From positions 1 through 64,000 of the forward strand of contig CAJUFO010000006.1 in assembly GCA_910585615.1 (NCBI GenBank): a stretch of 64,000 nt of DNA, in the 5' to 3' direction. This DNA comes from an uncultured Acetatifactor sp. (GTDB lineage: Bacteria > Bacillota > Clostridia > Lachnospirales > Lachnospiraceae). The position numbers and the translations under genes were made by a program. The notes below the pieces were generated by a model that saw only the letters and a program-made list of their open reading frames with translations, was not told the DNA's origin and did no database searches. The number at the start of each line of letters is the position of its first letter. Position 1 is the stretch's first letter. Below, piece by piece: positions 25,269 through 34,501 of the stretch.

Positions 25269-27173
25269 CTACAGTTCCCTTCTCAGCGCTTCCGCCACTC
25301 TGTGGGCCAGGCGCCGGTAGCCCTCCTCCTGAAAATGGACGCCGTCCGACTTCTGCAGGTTCTCCTCCACGCAGAGCCGGTACAAATCATTGACAGGAAT
25401 TCCATGCTCCGCACAGATTTGTCTTGCCTTCTCATTCAGTTCCCCATAGATTTCGGACGCCTTTTCATCCGTCACCCAATATCCCGCCCTGATGTCCTTC
25501 GCCAGGGGCTCCTTTTCCCCCATGGAAAAATGTCGTGCATCAAATCCTTCCAACTCGTCTTCCGTCAAGCTGCGGCTCAGAGGCGTGGTGGTGGCAAAGA
25601 CGACTTTTGTCCCGGGTGAAATCACATGTATCCAGTCCAGCACCCGCTGAAGGTTCTCGCCGTACTGCTCTACCGTCTGCCCATGGAGATGGATGCCGTT
25701 GTTGAGATGAATCAGACGATAGGGATACCGCTCCAGAGCGATTTCCAACAGGCGCAGGAAATTAGGATGGTGTATGCCCTCGCTGGTGTTCAGCCGGTCT
25801 ATCTGCCATCCGGGCATCAGCTTCTGCACCATGCCCCCATAACCTACGCTGATGGAATCTCCCACCAGGAGAATCCTTTTATCTTCCGGCCCTGTGGGCA
25901 GTGCGATAGACAGGTTCGTCCACTCCGCGGGCTCCCTTTCCAGAGAATCGGACCACGCCGGAACCGGTGACTCTTCTATGTCCTCCATCAGCTCCCCAAG
26001 CCACATGTCCAGTTCCTCCGCCGTATCATATCCCCGGAGCGTTACATCCTGCCCCTTCAGCGCCTCCTTCAGAAAATCAGAAAGCCCCTCCTCTCGCCGG
26101 TACACCCAAATCTGGCCGGCCTCCGGGCACTTTTCTTTCATGTCCCTGACCATATCCGATATCCTGCGCTCCTGCTCCCTGCCGCCCCACAGGCTGTAGA
26201 TCACCCGGCCGATTTCCATCTGCGCCCTGAGATAATCATATAAGCTGACATTTGTGGCATTCGTATACGCCATGGTCTTCTGATTCGTCACTGACCCCGG
26301 CCAGGGAGATGTTCCTATATATCCCAGAGGATACCGGCCCGCAAAAGCCTCCTGGGCCTTCACCACCACCTCCAGATGCTCCATGTCGTGGATTATCAGC
26401 GTCATCGGATATCTGTGTATCCACTGGTCGTTCACCCGCAGTCCATTGCCCTCTGTGGAACAGGAACGATTCTTTCGCAGAAACTCCACAATCGTTGAAG
26501 GATCCTCCAGACTGTGGGGATGGTGTCCGCACTCCGGCTTCATTATGAGCCGAAAAGCCGCCCCGCTTTTCTCATAGGCCCGCTGCAGCAGCAGACCGTT
26601 CTCCTCGTAAGGTACGACTTCGTCCTTCCCACCCGCCACGATAATCAGGGGAACCGACCAGGCAATCAGTTTTCGGACCGCCCTATCCACTGTCTCCAGA
26701 TAATCCTCGTGGGATACATCCTTCCAGAGCTTTCTGCAGTCTTCCCATTCCCCGGAAGAGCCCTCTCCCGAAAAGGCGCCCCCGGGCCAACTGTAAATGT
26801 CCACTACAGGCGCATCCAGATACAGCGCCGCTATCCTTTCCGGATATCCGGCCGCATAATGCAGGGCGTAAAGACCGCCCCTGCTGAAGCCCAGCAGAAT
26901 CGCCTGGGGCCACATGCCATATCTCTCCTGAAGGAATCTCTGAAAAGCCTCCATCAGCGCCACCGCGGTTTCGCTGCCATACAAATCGGATATGCGATAG
27001 TACACGACAGCGTACCCCTTCTCCAGCATGGCCAGGTCTACGCCAGGAAATGCCCCAAAGAACTCCGTGCGCCACAGATATGGATTGCCGGGTTCCCTTT
27101 CTTTCGGAAAAATAATCCCGTACTCATGTTCCCTGTAGCTTCCCGTCTCCATTCCATATCCTTCCCAAACCAT
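25269..27173 (-). CDS. Alpha/beta-hydrolase and SGNH-hydrolase fusion, probable carbohydrate esterase
   Basis: A 634-residue soluble protein with two esterase modules. Residues about 1-260 form an alpha/beta hydrolase: oxyanion and core strands around YAVVYYRISD, nucleophile elbow GFSRGG, an aspartate near AGGKDEVVP and a histidine near GHHPHSLEDP. A middle segment resembles an SGNH-associated beta domain. Residues about 420-634 form an SGNH hydrolase with block I LLVGDSISVGYGG, an Asn in HLNNGIHLHG and the catalytic DGVHF near the end. The start at 27173 has GGAG 9 bases upstream; the frame is open 240 bases further without a good start. It lies between a GH29 gene and the broken beta-helix gene in cassette 2. 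Probable role: removal of acetyl or other ester groups from imported oligosaccharides. Confidence 0.8.
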   Translation of the reverse strand: MVWEGYGMETGSYREHEYGIIFPKEREPGNPYLWRTEFFGAFPGVDLAMLEKGYAVVYYRISDLYGSETAVALMEAFQRFLQERYGMWPQAILLGFSRGGLYALHYAAGYPERIAALYLDAPVVDIYSWPGGAFSGEGSSGEWEDCRKLWKDVSHEDYLETVDRAVRKLIAWSVPLIIVAGGKDEVVPYEENGLLLQRAYEKSGAAFRLIMKPECGHHPHSLEDPSTIVEFLRKNRSCSTEGNGLRVNDQWIHRYPMTLIIHDMEHLEVVVKAQEAFAGRYPLGYIGTSPWPGSVTNQKTMAYTNATNVSLYDYLRAQMEIGRVIYSLWGGREQERRISDMVRDMKEKCPEAGQIWVYRREEGLSDFLKEALKGQDVTLRGYDTAEELDMWLGELMEDIEESPVPAWSDSLEREPAEWTNLSIALPTGPEDKRILLVGDSISVGYGGMVQKLMPGWQIDRLNTSEGIHHPNFLRLLEIALERYPYRLIHLNNGIHLHGQTVEQYGENLQRVLDWIHVISPGTKVVFATTTPLSRSLTEDELEGFDARHFSMGEKEPLAKDIRAGYWVTDEKASEIYGELNEKARQICAEHGIPVNDLYRLCVEENLQKSDGVHFQEEGYRRLAHRVAEALRREL

Positions 27174-27427
27174 CTCTTCACGCTCCTTACGTCCTTTTCT
27201 ATTGTCCTTTTTATTGACATCCAGCCCAGAATACCGCTTCCCGCGCCGGATGTCAACCCGTCTGGCCAAAGGAATAATCGGCCGGAATTTCCGCTTCATG
27301 CCATGCCGGCTTCGCGTCCTATACATGGAACGGGCCGCCACATCCGGGAACCTCTCTCCCCTCCAATGTGGCAACCCGCCCTGTTCCAGCCCCGCAGCCG
27401 GTTCCGCGTCCATCCGGCCGCAATTTT

Positions 27428-28723
27428 TTAACGATAAATTGTCATATCCTTTATGACAGGCGTATCCTCCGCCTCCGTGATTTTCAGCCGCGCCCCTCCA
27501 ATCTCCCGGTTCAGGGGTACAATCCTCTTATGCCCGATACATTGAGCGCTGAAGAATTCCTCCCACCCCTCCGATGTCAGAATCTCCACGGTAAAGCTCC
27601 GCACATTCTCCCCATAGTGGATGTCCTCCATCACCACCAGATGCCGGACATGCTCCGGTGCCTCCAGCAGCAGTTCAAACTCCGTTCCCGTGCCCCGGCA
27701 GGAGGCCGCTGGATCCTTGTACAGATCCCTCACCAGTCTGCCGAACCGCTCGAACTGTTCCACATCCTCGAAATGGCCCCTCTTGCTGATGCACATCCCC
27801 ATCAGCAGGTTGGAATTGCGGCCCACGGAGGTGATATAGCGCTCCAGCAGCTCCTCCGGCGCATACACCAGATGCTCTTCGCCCTCCGCCCAGCACCAGC
27901 CGCCTCCGAAGGCCTCCTGCTTCCGGTTGCCCATGTCCGTCTCCGCGGGGATCCAATACTTTCCGCCGGGCTTTCCCACGCCGATTGCATCGTCCTCCTC
28001 CGTGCCGCCGAAGCCGCAGGTGTTGTTGTCAGAGGTGGACCAGCAGTCCATGGGGGCCAGCCCTCTCTCGTTCCCCACCCAGCGCAGGTTCTGGAAATGC
28101 TCCTTGGGCCCCTGGAAGCAGATGGCCCGGGGCTGGTACTTCCGGATCAGGCCCACCACGTCCGGCCCGCCCAGCTCATGGGGAATGACACCTCCGTCGA
28201 ACCAGATTTCGAACAGCTCCCCGTAATTGCCCCAGATTTCCGCCAGCTGGCGTTCCACCATACGGACATAGGCCTGATACTCGTCAGATTGATAATCCAT
28301 AGGCTTGGAATCGTTGATTCCATAATAGCCATTGCATCCTGTGGAATAATACAGTCCCGGCTTGATGCCGTACTTTTTGCAGGATGCGATGAAGTCCTTC
28401 ACGATGTCCGCCCGGCCGTCCCGGTAGGGAGACCTCGCCATAGAATAATCGTTCTCCTTTGTGGGCCACATAGAGAAGCCGGTCACATGGTTGGTCACGA
28501 ACACCGCATACTTAGCGCCCATGCTGGCCGCGGCCTCCAGCCACTGATCCGTGTTCTCGTCTGTAGGAGCGAAATCCTCCGCAGGCATCTTGTCCGGGGA
28601 GCATTTCCACTGGTCGATGGGAATCTCAGGATGGTAGGTCTCCATGCAATGATGGATGATGACCCCCATCTCCATGTTCGCCCATTCCTCCTGCTTCGGA
28701 GTGGGCAGCGGTCTTTGATTCAT
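27428..28723 (-). CDS. GH29 alpha-L-fucosidase
   Basis: A 431-residue cytoplasmic fucosidase without signal peptide. The GH29 barrel shows WANMEMGVIIHHCMETYHPE, AKYAVFVTNHVTGFSMWPT and the catalytic nucleophile strand FEIWFDGG (Asp). The active-site region GGWCWAEGEEHL and YITSVGRNSNLLMGM follow, as in the family. A short C-terminal beta-sandwich ends at 27428. AAGGAGG lies 9 bases before ATG28723. The gene starts about 60 bases after the LplC-type permease and is part of cassette 2. It hydrolyses terminal alpha-L-fucose; linkage preference cannot be read here. Confidence 0.9.
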   Translation of the reverse strand: MNQRPLPTPKQEEWANMEMGVIIHHCMETYHPEIPIDQWKCSPDKMPAEDFAPTDENTDQWLEAAASMGAKYAVFVTNHVTGFSMWPTKENDYSMARSPYRDGRADIVKDFIASCKKYGIKPGLYYSTGCNGYYGINDSKPMDYQSDEYQAYVRMVERQLAEIWGNYGELFEIWFDGGVIPHELGGPDVVGLIRKYQPRAICFQGPKEHFQNLRWVGNERGLAPMDCWSTSDNNTCGFGGTEEDDAIGVGKPGGKYWIPAETDMGNRKQEAFGGGWCWAEGEEHLVYAPEELLERYITSVGRNSNLLMGMCISKRGHFEDVEQFERFGRLVRDLYKDPAASCRGTGTEFELLLEAPEHVRHLVVMEDIHYGENVRSFTVEILTSEGWEEFFSAQCIGHKRIVPLNREIGGARLKITEAEDTPVIKDMTIYR

Positions 28724-28781
28724 AAGATGAATCCTCCTTTCAACATCGCAACGCGACAGAGCCTAGAACTTCTCCTCGCAC

Positions 28782-29684
28782 TTAGCCCTTCACGGCCCCA
28801 AGCATGATGCCCTTGGAGAAATACTTCTGCATGAAAGGATAGACCATAAAAATCGGGATGACCGTGATGACCGTAATCGTCATCCGCACGCCCATGGGCG
28901 TCAAAAGCTGGCTGGCCGATCCCATCTGATGGATTGCGCTGGTATCCCCCTGCTGCAGCATCTTCGTCAGCTCCTGGGTGGAATTCAGGAATTTATACAG
29001 CAGGTACTGCAGAGTGTTCAGGCTCGTCTTGGACACGTACAGATAATTGTCCATGTAAGAGTTCCACTGTCCCACAGCCGTGAACGTGGCGATGGTGGCC
29101 ACGATGGGCTTGCTCAGGGGCAGGATGATATATCGGTAGACCGTGAACGCGCCCGCGCCGTCCAGGACGGCGGACTCCTCCAGAGAGGCAGGGAGCTGCT
29201 CCACGAAGGTCTTCACCAGAATCACGTTGTAGGCCGACACCACGCCCGGCAGGATATATACCCAGAAGGTATTGACCAGCTTGTAGGCGCTGATCGTCAG
29301 ATAAGTCGGAATCAGTCCGCCGCTGACATACATGGTGATCACCAGCGCGCGGTACAGGAACTTCCTGCCAGGCAGCTCATCCTTGCTGAACAGGTAGCCC
29401 ATAAAGGTACAGGCAAAGACAGACAGAAGCGTTCCGGACAGGGTGCGCGCCACCGAGATGAACAGAGCGCTGCCGATGCCGTTGAGTTCCAGCACCTTCT
29501 TGAAATTATTCAGGGAAAAGCCCTTGAACCAGAAGGTCACCCCTGCCTGGGCCCGGGTGGCATCGCTGAGGGAATAAATCAGGATATACCAGAACGGGTA
29601 GAGACAGATCAGGGCCAGCAGCCCCAGGAATATAGTATTTACCACATGGAAGGCCATGCGGGATGGGGATATCTTTCGATGCAT
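28782..29684 (-). CDS. Carbohydrate ABC transporter permease, LplC type
   Basis: A 300-residue permease of cassette 2 with six membrane segments. The EAA loop appears as LEESAVLDGAGAFTVYRYI with ILPLSKP. The C-terminus is GIMLGAVKG. The start at 29684 (MHRKISPSR) is chosen because GGAGGT lies 7 bases upstream; an in-frame GTG at 29693 overlaps the ribosome site. It begins 12 bases after the LplB partner. The extended loop near LYKFLNSTQELTKMLQQGD distinguishes it from the other two LplC copies in the window. Confidence 0.92.
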   Translation of the reverse strand: MHRKISPSRMAFHVVNTIFLGLLALICLYPFWYILIYSLSDATRAQAGVTFWFKGFSLNNFKKVLELNGIGSALFISVARTLSGTLLSVFACTFMGYLFSKDELPGRKFLYRALVITMYVSGGLIPTYLTISAYKLVNTFWVYILPGVVSAYNVILVKTFVEQLPASLEESAVLDGAGAFTVYRYIILPLSKPIVATIATFTAVGQWNSYMDNYLYVSKTSLNTLQYLLYKFLNSTQELTKMLQQGDTSAIHQMGSASQLLTPMGVRMTITVITVIPIFMVYPFMQKYFSKGIMLGAVKG

Positions 29685-29696
29685 AGTTTTCACCTC

Positions 29697-30614
29697 CTAG
29701 ATAATGGTATTCCCTCTGATTTTCTTCGCCAGCTGGTTCGTCCCGAAAATCATCACCAGGGAAATCACGGATTTGATCATGCCGATGGCCGTACTGTAGG
29801 AATAGCTCTTGTTGATCAGGCCCAGCCGGTACACATAGAGATCCAGCACCTCCAGCTTCTTCAGCGTGACCGGATTCTGGAAAATGAAATACTGGTCAAA
29901 TCCAACGCTGATGAAGTTGCCGATGGAGAGCAACAGCAGCACGATGAATGTCTCCGCGATTCCGGGAAGCGTCACATGGAGCATCTGCTGGAAACGCCCT
30001 GCCCCGTCCACGGAAGCCGCCTCATAGAGCTCCTGGGGAATGCCGCTGATGGCGGCCAGATACACGATAGAGCTCCATCCCAGGCTCTTCCAAATCCCCA
30101 GGCAGGTCTGGAACCAGTACACAGAGGACGCACTGGACAGCACATTGGTGGGTTTGCTGATGACGCCCATCCCCATGAGGATTGAATTAATCACACCGTC
30201 TGTGGAAAAAAGGGAAAACGCCAGGGAGTACACGATGACCCAGCTTATAAAATTCGGAAATGTAGTGATGCTCTGGACGAATTTTGAGTATCCCTTATGG
30301 GGCACTTCGTTCAGAAGGATGGCAAATACCAGCGGAAGCGGCATCACGATCAGATTCAGAACAGCGAAGGTCAGCGTGTTCTTGATGACCCTCCACATGT
30401 CCACCGTATCCAGGAAGAACTGTTTGAAATACTTTAATCCCACGAAGTTCTCCGCCGACAGGGAAGAACCGGGGGTATACTGGAAGAAAGAGATGCTCCA
30501 GCCGAACAGCGGCACATAGTTGAACAGAAGCACGAACACCATGAACGGCAGCAGCCAGAATAAAAGCTTGTAATTTTTCTTCTTTTTATAGGTTTTGACA
30601 GCAGCAGTTTTCAC
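29697..30614 (-). CDS. Carbohydrate ABC transporter permease, LplB type
   Basis: A 305-residue permease of cassette 2. The N-terminus is very basic (KTYKKKKNYK) and is followed by a helix (LLFWLLPFMVFVLLFNYV). The EAA loop is PQELYEAASVDGAGRFQQML. The start is GTG at 30614 with AAGGAGGGG just upstream; the upstream TTG of the open frame lies within the intercistronic hairpin arm region and has no ribosome site. It functions with the permease at 28782 and the binding protein at 30693. Confidence 0.92.
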   Translation of the reverse strand: MKTAAVKTYKKKKNYKLLFWLLPFMVFVLLFNYVPLFGWSISFFQYTPGSSLSAENFVGLKYFKQFFLDTVDMWRVIKNTLTFAVLNLIVMPLPLVFAILLNEVPHKGYSKFVQSITTFPNFISWVIVYSLAFSLFSTDGVINSILMGMGVISKPTNVLSSASSVYWFQTCLGIWKSLGWSSIVYLAAISGIPQELYEAASVDGAGRFQQMLHVTLPGIAETFIVLLLLSIGNFISVGFDQYFIFQNPVTLKKLEVLDLYVYRLGLINKSYSYSTAIGMIKSVISLVMIFGTNQLAKKIRGNTII

Positions 30615-30637
30615 TCGACCCCTCCTTATGCACAAGA

Positions 30638-30679
30638 CTGCGGCGGAGCGACCCAGAACAAGTTATCGCTCCGCCGCAG
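30638..30679 (-). terminator. Intercistronic hairpin after the cassette 2 binding-protein gene
   Basis: A perfect 14-bp inverted repeat (CTGCGGCGGAGCGA, arms 30638-30651 and 30666-30679) lies between the binding-protein stop and the LplB start. It is very stable and GC-rich, with no T-run. It probably acts as an mRNA-stabilising or attenuating element. Confidence 0.75.
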
Positions 30680-30692
30680 CATAATCTACAGG

Positions 30693-32534
30693 CTAGTTAA
30701 TGCCATATTTGGATTTCGCATCAGTCAATGCCTTGTAAGCATTGTCATAAGCTTCCTTAGACCATGCGAACAAATCGTCGGAACCCAAAGACTTGCACTC
30801 CTCGATTACCTGCGCCTTGACCTGCTCATACTCTTCCTGGCTGGCAGCCATCACCAAATCCGGAATGTAGCCCTCCAGCAGGCCCTCGATCTGGGTCTTC
30901 TTCGTGCCCATATCCTCAGGCACCTGGGTCAGGACCATGTACAAATCCTTGGTGTCCATGGAGCGGTCTTTCGCAATGCCTTCCGCCACCTGGTTCTGAT
31001 GAACCTGGGCAGGATAGGAAACATTGTATTGCTCGCTGTAGTCTTTCTGCAAAGGATTCAGAGTCTCCGCAAGAGCCTCCGGGCTGTAGGTCAGATTCAG
31101 CATGCTGCCGTCAGAGTGCATCACGGCACCTGATGTAGCGCACCAGTAGTTCAGCCAGCCGCCTGTAGAGGAACCGGCGACACCGGCCTGAGCCATGGCG
31201 TCTCCGCCGTTGGCAAAGAGCTCCTTGCCCGCATCGGTCAGGACAGGTACGCCGTCGGCGCCATACTCCCAATGGACTCCCTCGAATCCGGAGTAGTAAG
31301 TGCGCAGATTGTCTTCGTCATGCATATAATCCAGGACCTGGACTGCCTTTTCGATATTCTTGCACCCGGAATAGATGAAGATGGAGTTGTTCTCCCATCC
31401 CGCGATAGGGTTGCTGGCGTAGTTGGCGCTCATGCCGCCGTTCTCCGGGAATATGCTGACATATCCCTTCAGGGTGTTGGGATCGTTCTTCACTTCCTGG
31501 GAATAATAGTCTCCCACATCCCATGTGCGCAGAGCCCCTGCATATGTACCCTGCACCACCTTCGCCGACAGGTCGTCGGACTTCATGATGAAGAAATCCG
31601 GATCGCACAGGCCCATGTTCCAGGCCTTGTTGAAGAATTCCATGGCCTGCCAGAAGGAAGCCTCATCGTCCGTATACGCATTGTAGACATCGCCGGTAGC
31701 AAGGTTCACCTGCAGACCGGGCACATAGTTCTCGGAATAGCCCAGCTGATAGGTCTTGACCACGTTCCATGACCACAGCCCCGTCCCTACATACTGTCCC
31801 AGTCCGTAGGTGGTTCCGCCGTTGTCATTGGTGGGATGTGCCTCCACCATCTGCTTCAGCACGTTCAGATAATCCTCATCGCTGTTGATGGGAGGGCATC
31901 CCAGCTCCTTATACCAGTCCCAGCGCACCACGTAGCCGCTCCACAGCTCCGAACCCGGGAACTCAGGCCCTGCCTGGCAGCGGGTGAAGTACAGCTTTCC
32001 GTCGCCGTTGCTGAGGAACTCCCTCACCAGATTGTTGCGGTCCTCAAACTTGGCGATATTCGGGGCGATGTCCAGATAATCGTCCAGGCACACAGCCATA
32101 CCCTTATTGAGCACCTGGGGCTCCTTGTACTTGGTGCAGTTCACGATGTCAAAGGTGGCGTCCCCGCTTGCCAGCGCCAGGTCGAACTGTTCATCGGTAA
32201 TCTGGATCAGCTCGATTTTCACGCCCAAATCGTCCTCCATCTGCTTGATGAAGTCGGGAGGCCATACGTCCATATCCGCGGAAGCCTTGCCCGTATGGGC
32301 ATAGGTGATGGTAGGAACATCTCCGGCATCCGCTGCGCCGCCATCGTCCGCGGCCTGGGAATCTCCTGCTCCGTCGTCCGCCTCGTCCGTCTTCTCGGCA
32401 CTGTCCGACTCCTCTGCAGCGCTTCCGCCGGAAGCGGAATCCTGAGAGCCGCTGCCGCCATCCGAGCCGCAGCCGGTGACCATGGCTGTCAGCATCGCTG
32501 CCGCCAGCATAATAGACACTACTTTCTTTCTCAT
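30693..32534 (-). CDS. Extracellular solute-binding lipoprotein
   Basis: A 613-residue lipoprotein of cassette 2. It has the signal MRKKVVSIMLAAAMLTAM with lipobox VTGC (Cys22). A long acidic Ser/Ala/Asp linker (about 24-75) leads to the binding domain, starting near PTITYAHTGKASADMDVWPP. LplA-like features include LALASGDATFDI and WDWYKELGCPPINSDEDYL. The ATG at 32534 has AGGAGG. It is the first gene of cassette 2, followed by the two permeases, a GH29 enzyme and the esterase fusion. The associated enzymes suggest a fucosylated, possibly acetylated oligosaccharide ligand. Confidence 0.92.
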   Translation of the reverse strand: MRKKVVSIMLAAAMLTAMVTGCGSDGGSGSQDSASGGSAAEESDSAEKTDEADDGAGDSQAADDGGAADAGDVPTITYAHTGKASADMDVWPPDFIKQMEDDLGVKIELIQITDEQFDLALASGDATFDIVNCTKYKEPQVLNKGMAVCLDDYLDIAPNIAKFEDRNNLVREFLSNGDGKLYFTRCQAGPEFPGSELWSGYVVRWDWYKELGCPPINSDEDYLNVLKQMVEAHPTNDNGGTTYGLGQYVGTGLWSWNVVKTYQLGYSENYVPGLQVNLATGDVYNAYTDDEASFWQAMEFFNKAWNMGLCDPDFFIMKSDDLSAKVVQGTYAGALRTWDVGDYYSQEVKNDPNTLKGYVSIFPENGGMSANYASNPIAGWENNSIFIYSGCKNIEKAVQVLDYMHDEDNLRTYYSGFEGVHWEYGADGVPVLTDAGKELFANGGDAMAQAGVAGSSTGGWLNYWCATSGAVMHSDGSMLNLTYSPEALAETLNPLQKDYSEQYNVSYPAQVHQNQVAEGIAKDRSMDTKDLYMVLTQVPEDMGTKKTQIEGLLEGYIPDLVMAASQEEYEQVKAQVIEECKSLGSDDLFAWSKEAYDNAYKALTDAKSKYGIN

Positions 32535-32564
32535 CTCATATCCTCCTTTAAATATTGTAATTAC

Positions 32565-32600
32565 ATTATAAATTCTGCCGATTTGAAAGTGAATGCACGT
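32565..32600 (-). promoter_or_regulatory. Predicted promoter and shared upstream motif of the cassette 2 transporter
   Basis: On the minus strand a perfect -10 TATAAT (32565-32570) lies downstream of the sequence ACGTGCATTCACTTTC (32585-32600 on the plus strand as its complement). A very similar sequence lies in the same place upstream of the GH29 gene (34167-34187) and upstream of the GH95-like gene (40634-40650). It is a candidate binding site for the YesN-type regulator. Confidence 0.5.
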
Positions 32601-32734
32601 GGCGATTCATATTTTGTAAGATAATTTTCTTTTTTCATCTGTTTTTGTATTATTTTTTGATTTTATCCGATTCTTGTGCAATCTTACGATTCTATATGCG
32701 TTATGCATTTGTGAAATATGTCTTTTCACGAATC

Positions 32735-34108
32735 TCACATGATTGCAATATGCTTTAAGTTTACCTCTCCTCTCGCGGCCGTAATCTTTATCAGCAATTT
32801 GTCTATTTTCACACCGCTGTCGTCCAGCAGCCTGTTCTGTTCCGCGAAGGGATCTGTCAACACGCAAATCTTCCTGTTGCCGATAGTCGTCCCCTGGAAC
32901 AGGGGGAACTGGCCCCCGCTGGAGAACACGGCCTCTATGCGGAAGCCTTCCACCCTCTGTCCCACGGATATGTCCTCCATCAGCTCCACATACTTGATTC
33001 GGGGTGTAGGCTGCGCCAGAGTAATCATGTATTCCGGCTGCATGGGATGTCCCGTATCCCTTTTCTCCACCGCCGCCTCCAGGGCCTGTCCGAACTCTCT
33101 GTCCAGAAGCTCCCGCAGCTCCTTCAGGCGCGCCACGTCCCTCTCGTCCAGCAGGCCGTCCCGGTTGGGCGGAATATTCAGGTTCAGACAGGCATTGCCG
33201 CCCACGGAGCTTATGTATATCCGGAACAGCTTCTCCAGGGACTTGGGCTCTTCCTCCTTGTGCCAGAACCACCCCCGCCGGATGGAGGTATTGATCTCCG
33301 AGGGCACGAAGGTCAGCCCCTTGGAGTACAGGATGTTGCTCAGGCCGCCCACATTGCTGTCCGTATTGTACAGATAGGACAGATCCCCCTCCTGTGCCAG
33401 GGGACCTGGCCCTGTCTGCACATCGCCATACCAGCACAGCTCCCCGGGCACCACCGCCCATTCGGAGGCCCTGGCGTTTCCGGCCTCATTGCCGCACCAG
33501 CGCACGTCCGGGCCCCTGTCGAAGAAGATCACGGCATTTGGCTGGTGCTTCCTGACCAGCCCGATATAGCGCCGGAAGTCGTATTCCTGCTTCTTCCCAT
33601 TGGGCCCCTCGCCGCAGGCTCCGTCCAGCCAGACGCAGAACAGCTCGCCGTACTGTGTCAGCAGCTCCTCCAGCTGATTGCAATAGTAATCATTGTATTC
33701 CGGTGTACCGTAATAGGCGCTGTTCCTGTCCCAGGGCGAGAGATAGACTCCGAAGCCGATTCCGGCTTCCCTGCAGGCCTGGGCCGCCTCTCCCACCACG
33801 TCCCTCTTCACGGGACAGTTCTTCACACTGTGTTCCGTGTATCTGGAGGGCCACAGGCAGAAGCCGTCATGGTGCTTGGCCGTCAGTATCATACCCTTCA
33901 TGCCCGCCCCGGAAAGGGCCCGGGCCCACTGGCGGCAGTCCAGATTCTCGGGATTGAAGATGCTCTCAGGCTCCGTGCCGTCTCCCCACTCCCTGTCCGT
34001 AAAGGTGTTCACGCCGAAGTGGATGAACGCGTAGAACTTCCTGTCGAACCATGCAAGCTGCCGCTTTGACGGCACTACATTCGCCGCCTCCCTCAAAAAA
34101 TCAATCAT
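32735..34108 (-). CDS. GH29 alpha-L-fucosidase
   Basis: A cytoplasmic GH29 enzyme of 457 residues. Family motifs are FYAFIHFGVNTFTDREWGDG, MILTAKHHDGFCLWPS and the nucleophile strand FCVWLDGACGEGP (Asp). ISSVGGNACLNLNIPPNRDG is also present. A C-terminal discoidin-like beta domain ends it. The start ATG34108 has AGGAGGT 8 bases upstream; the GTG at 34114 is too close to that site. It lies upstream of the cassette 2 binding protein with a 200-base gap and its own promoter, and is divergent from the sensor kinase gene. It is clearly different from the GH29 enzyme at 27428, so the two may have different linkage preferences. Confidence 0.9.
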   Translation of the reverse strand: MIDFLREAANVVPSKRQLAWFDRKFYAFIHFGVNTFTDREWGDGTEPESIFNPENLDCRQWARALSGAGMKGMILTAKHHDGFCLWPSRYTEHSVKNCPVKRDVVGEAAQACREAGIGFGVYLSPWDRNSAYYGTPEYNDYYCNQLEELLTQYGELFCVWLDGACGEGPNGKKQEYDFRRYIGLVRKHQPNAVIFFDRGPDVRWCGNEAGNARASEWAVVPGELCWYGDVQTGPGPLAQEGDLSYLYNTDSNVGGLSNILYSKGLTFVPSEINTSIRRGWFWHKEEEPKSLEKLFRIYISSVGGNACLNLNIPPNRDGLLDERDVARLKELRELLDREFGQALEAAVEKRDTGHPMQPEYMITLAQPTPRIKYVELMEDISVGQRVEGFRIEAVFSSGGQFPLFQGTTIGNRKICVLTDPFAEQNRLLDDSGVKIDKLLIKITAARGEVNLKHIAIM

Positions 34109-34145
34109 TTTCACTTACCTCCTGGCTTCATGATTTTGTCCTTTC

Positions 34146-34187
34146 ATTATAGATTTTGGCTTCTCCGAAAGGAATGTGCGCATCCGT
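34146..34187 (-). promoter_or_regulatory. Predicted promoter and shared motif of the GH29 gene
   Basis: The minus-strand -10 TATAAT is at 34146-34151. The motif ACGGATGCGCACATTCCTTTC (34167-34187) sits over and upstream of the -35 region, which is itself weak. This is typical of an activator-dependent promoter. Confidence 0.5.
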
Positions 34188-34336
34188 CAATCTTTTGTGG
34201 AATACCGCTGTATTGAGACGTCTTTTTGTATTATCTTTTGATTTTTCCGGATTTTTGTGCACTTTTGTTCCAATCCAATTCTTTTCAACGTGATTTTCTC
34301 TATTTTAACGGAATATGGCATGGGGAAAATGAATAA
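34188..34336. other. Remainder of the divergent GH29 / kinase intergenic region
   Basis: An AT-rich gap without a gene, between the GH29 promoter region and the kinase promoter. No further structure was recognised. Another 136 bases of untranslated leader run from the kinase promoter to 34501. Confidence 0.4.
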
Positions 34337-34365
34337 TTGATTTCCATCCACCGGAATGCTATAAT
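34337..34365 (+). promoter_or_regulatory. Predicted sigma-A promoter of the sensor kinase gene
   Basis: TTGATT (34337-34342) and TATAAT (34360-34365) are separated by 17 bases. The leader to ATG34502 is about 130 bases long. Confidence 0.6.
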
Positions 34366-34501
34366 GTTAACAATGTTTCCGTGTGACAATTGCGGCATAT
34401 TGTCTCTGAGCATATAAGGCCCATTAATATAGCATATGCCCGCGATATATGATATATGACGGCAAAATGACGGAAAAAGCAGAGAGACCAGGAGGTGCCA
34501 C

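Noticed and set aside
27174..27413. An 80-residue N-terminal extension of the esterase fusion
   Set aside because: The sequence is basic and without motif, and a ribosome site supports the start at 27173.
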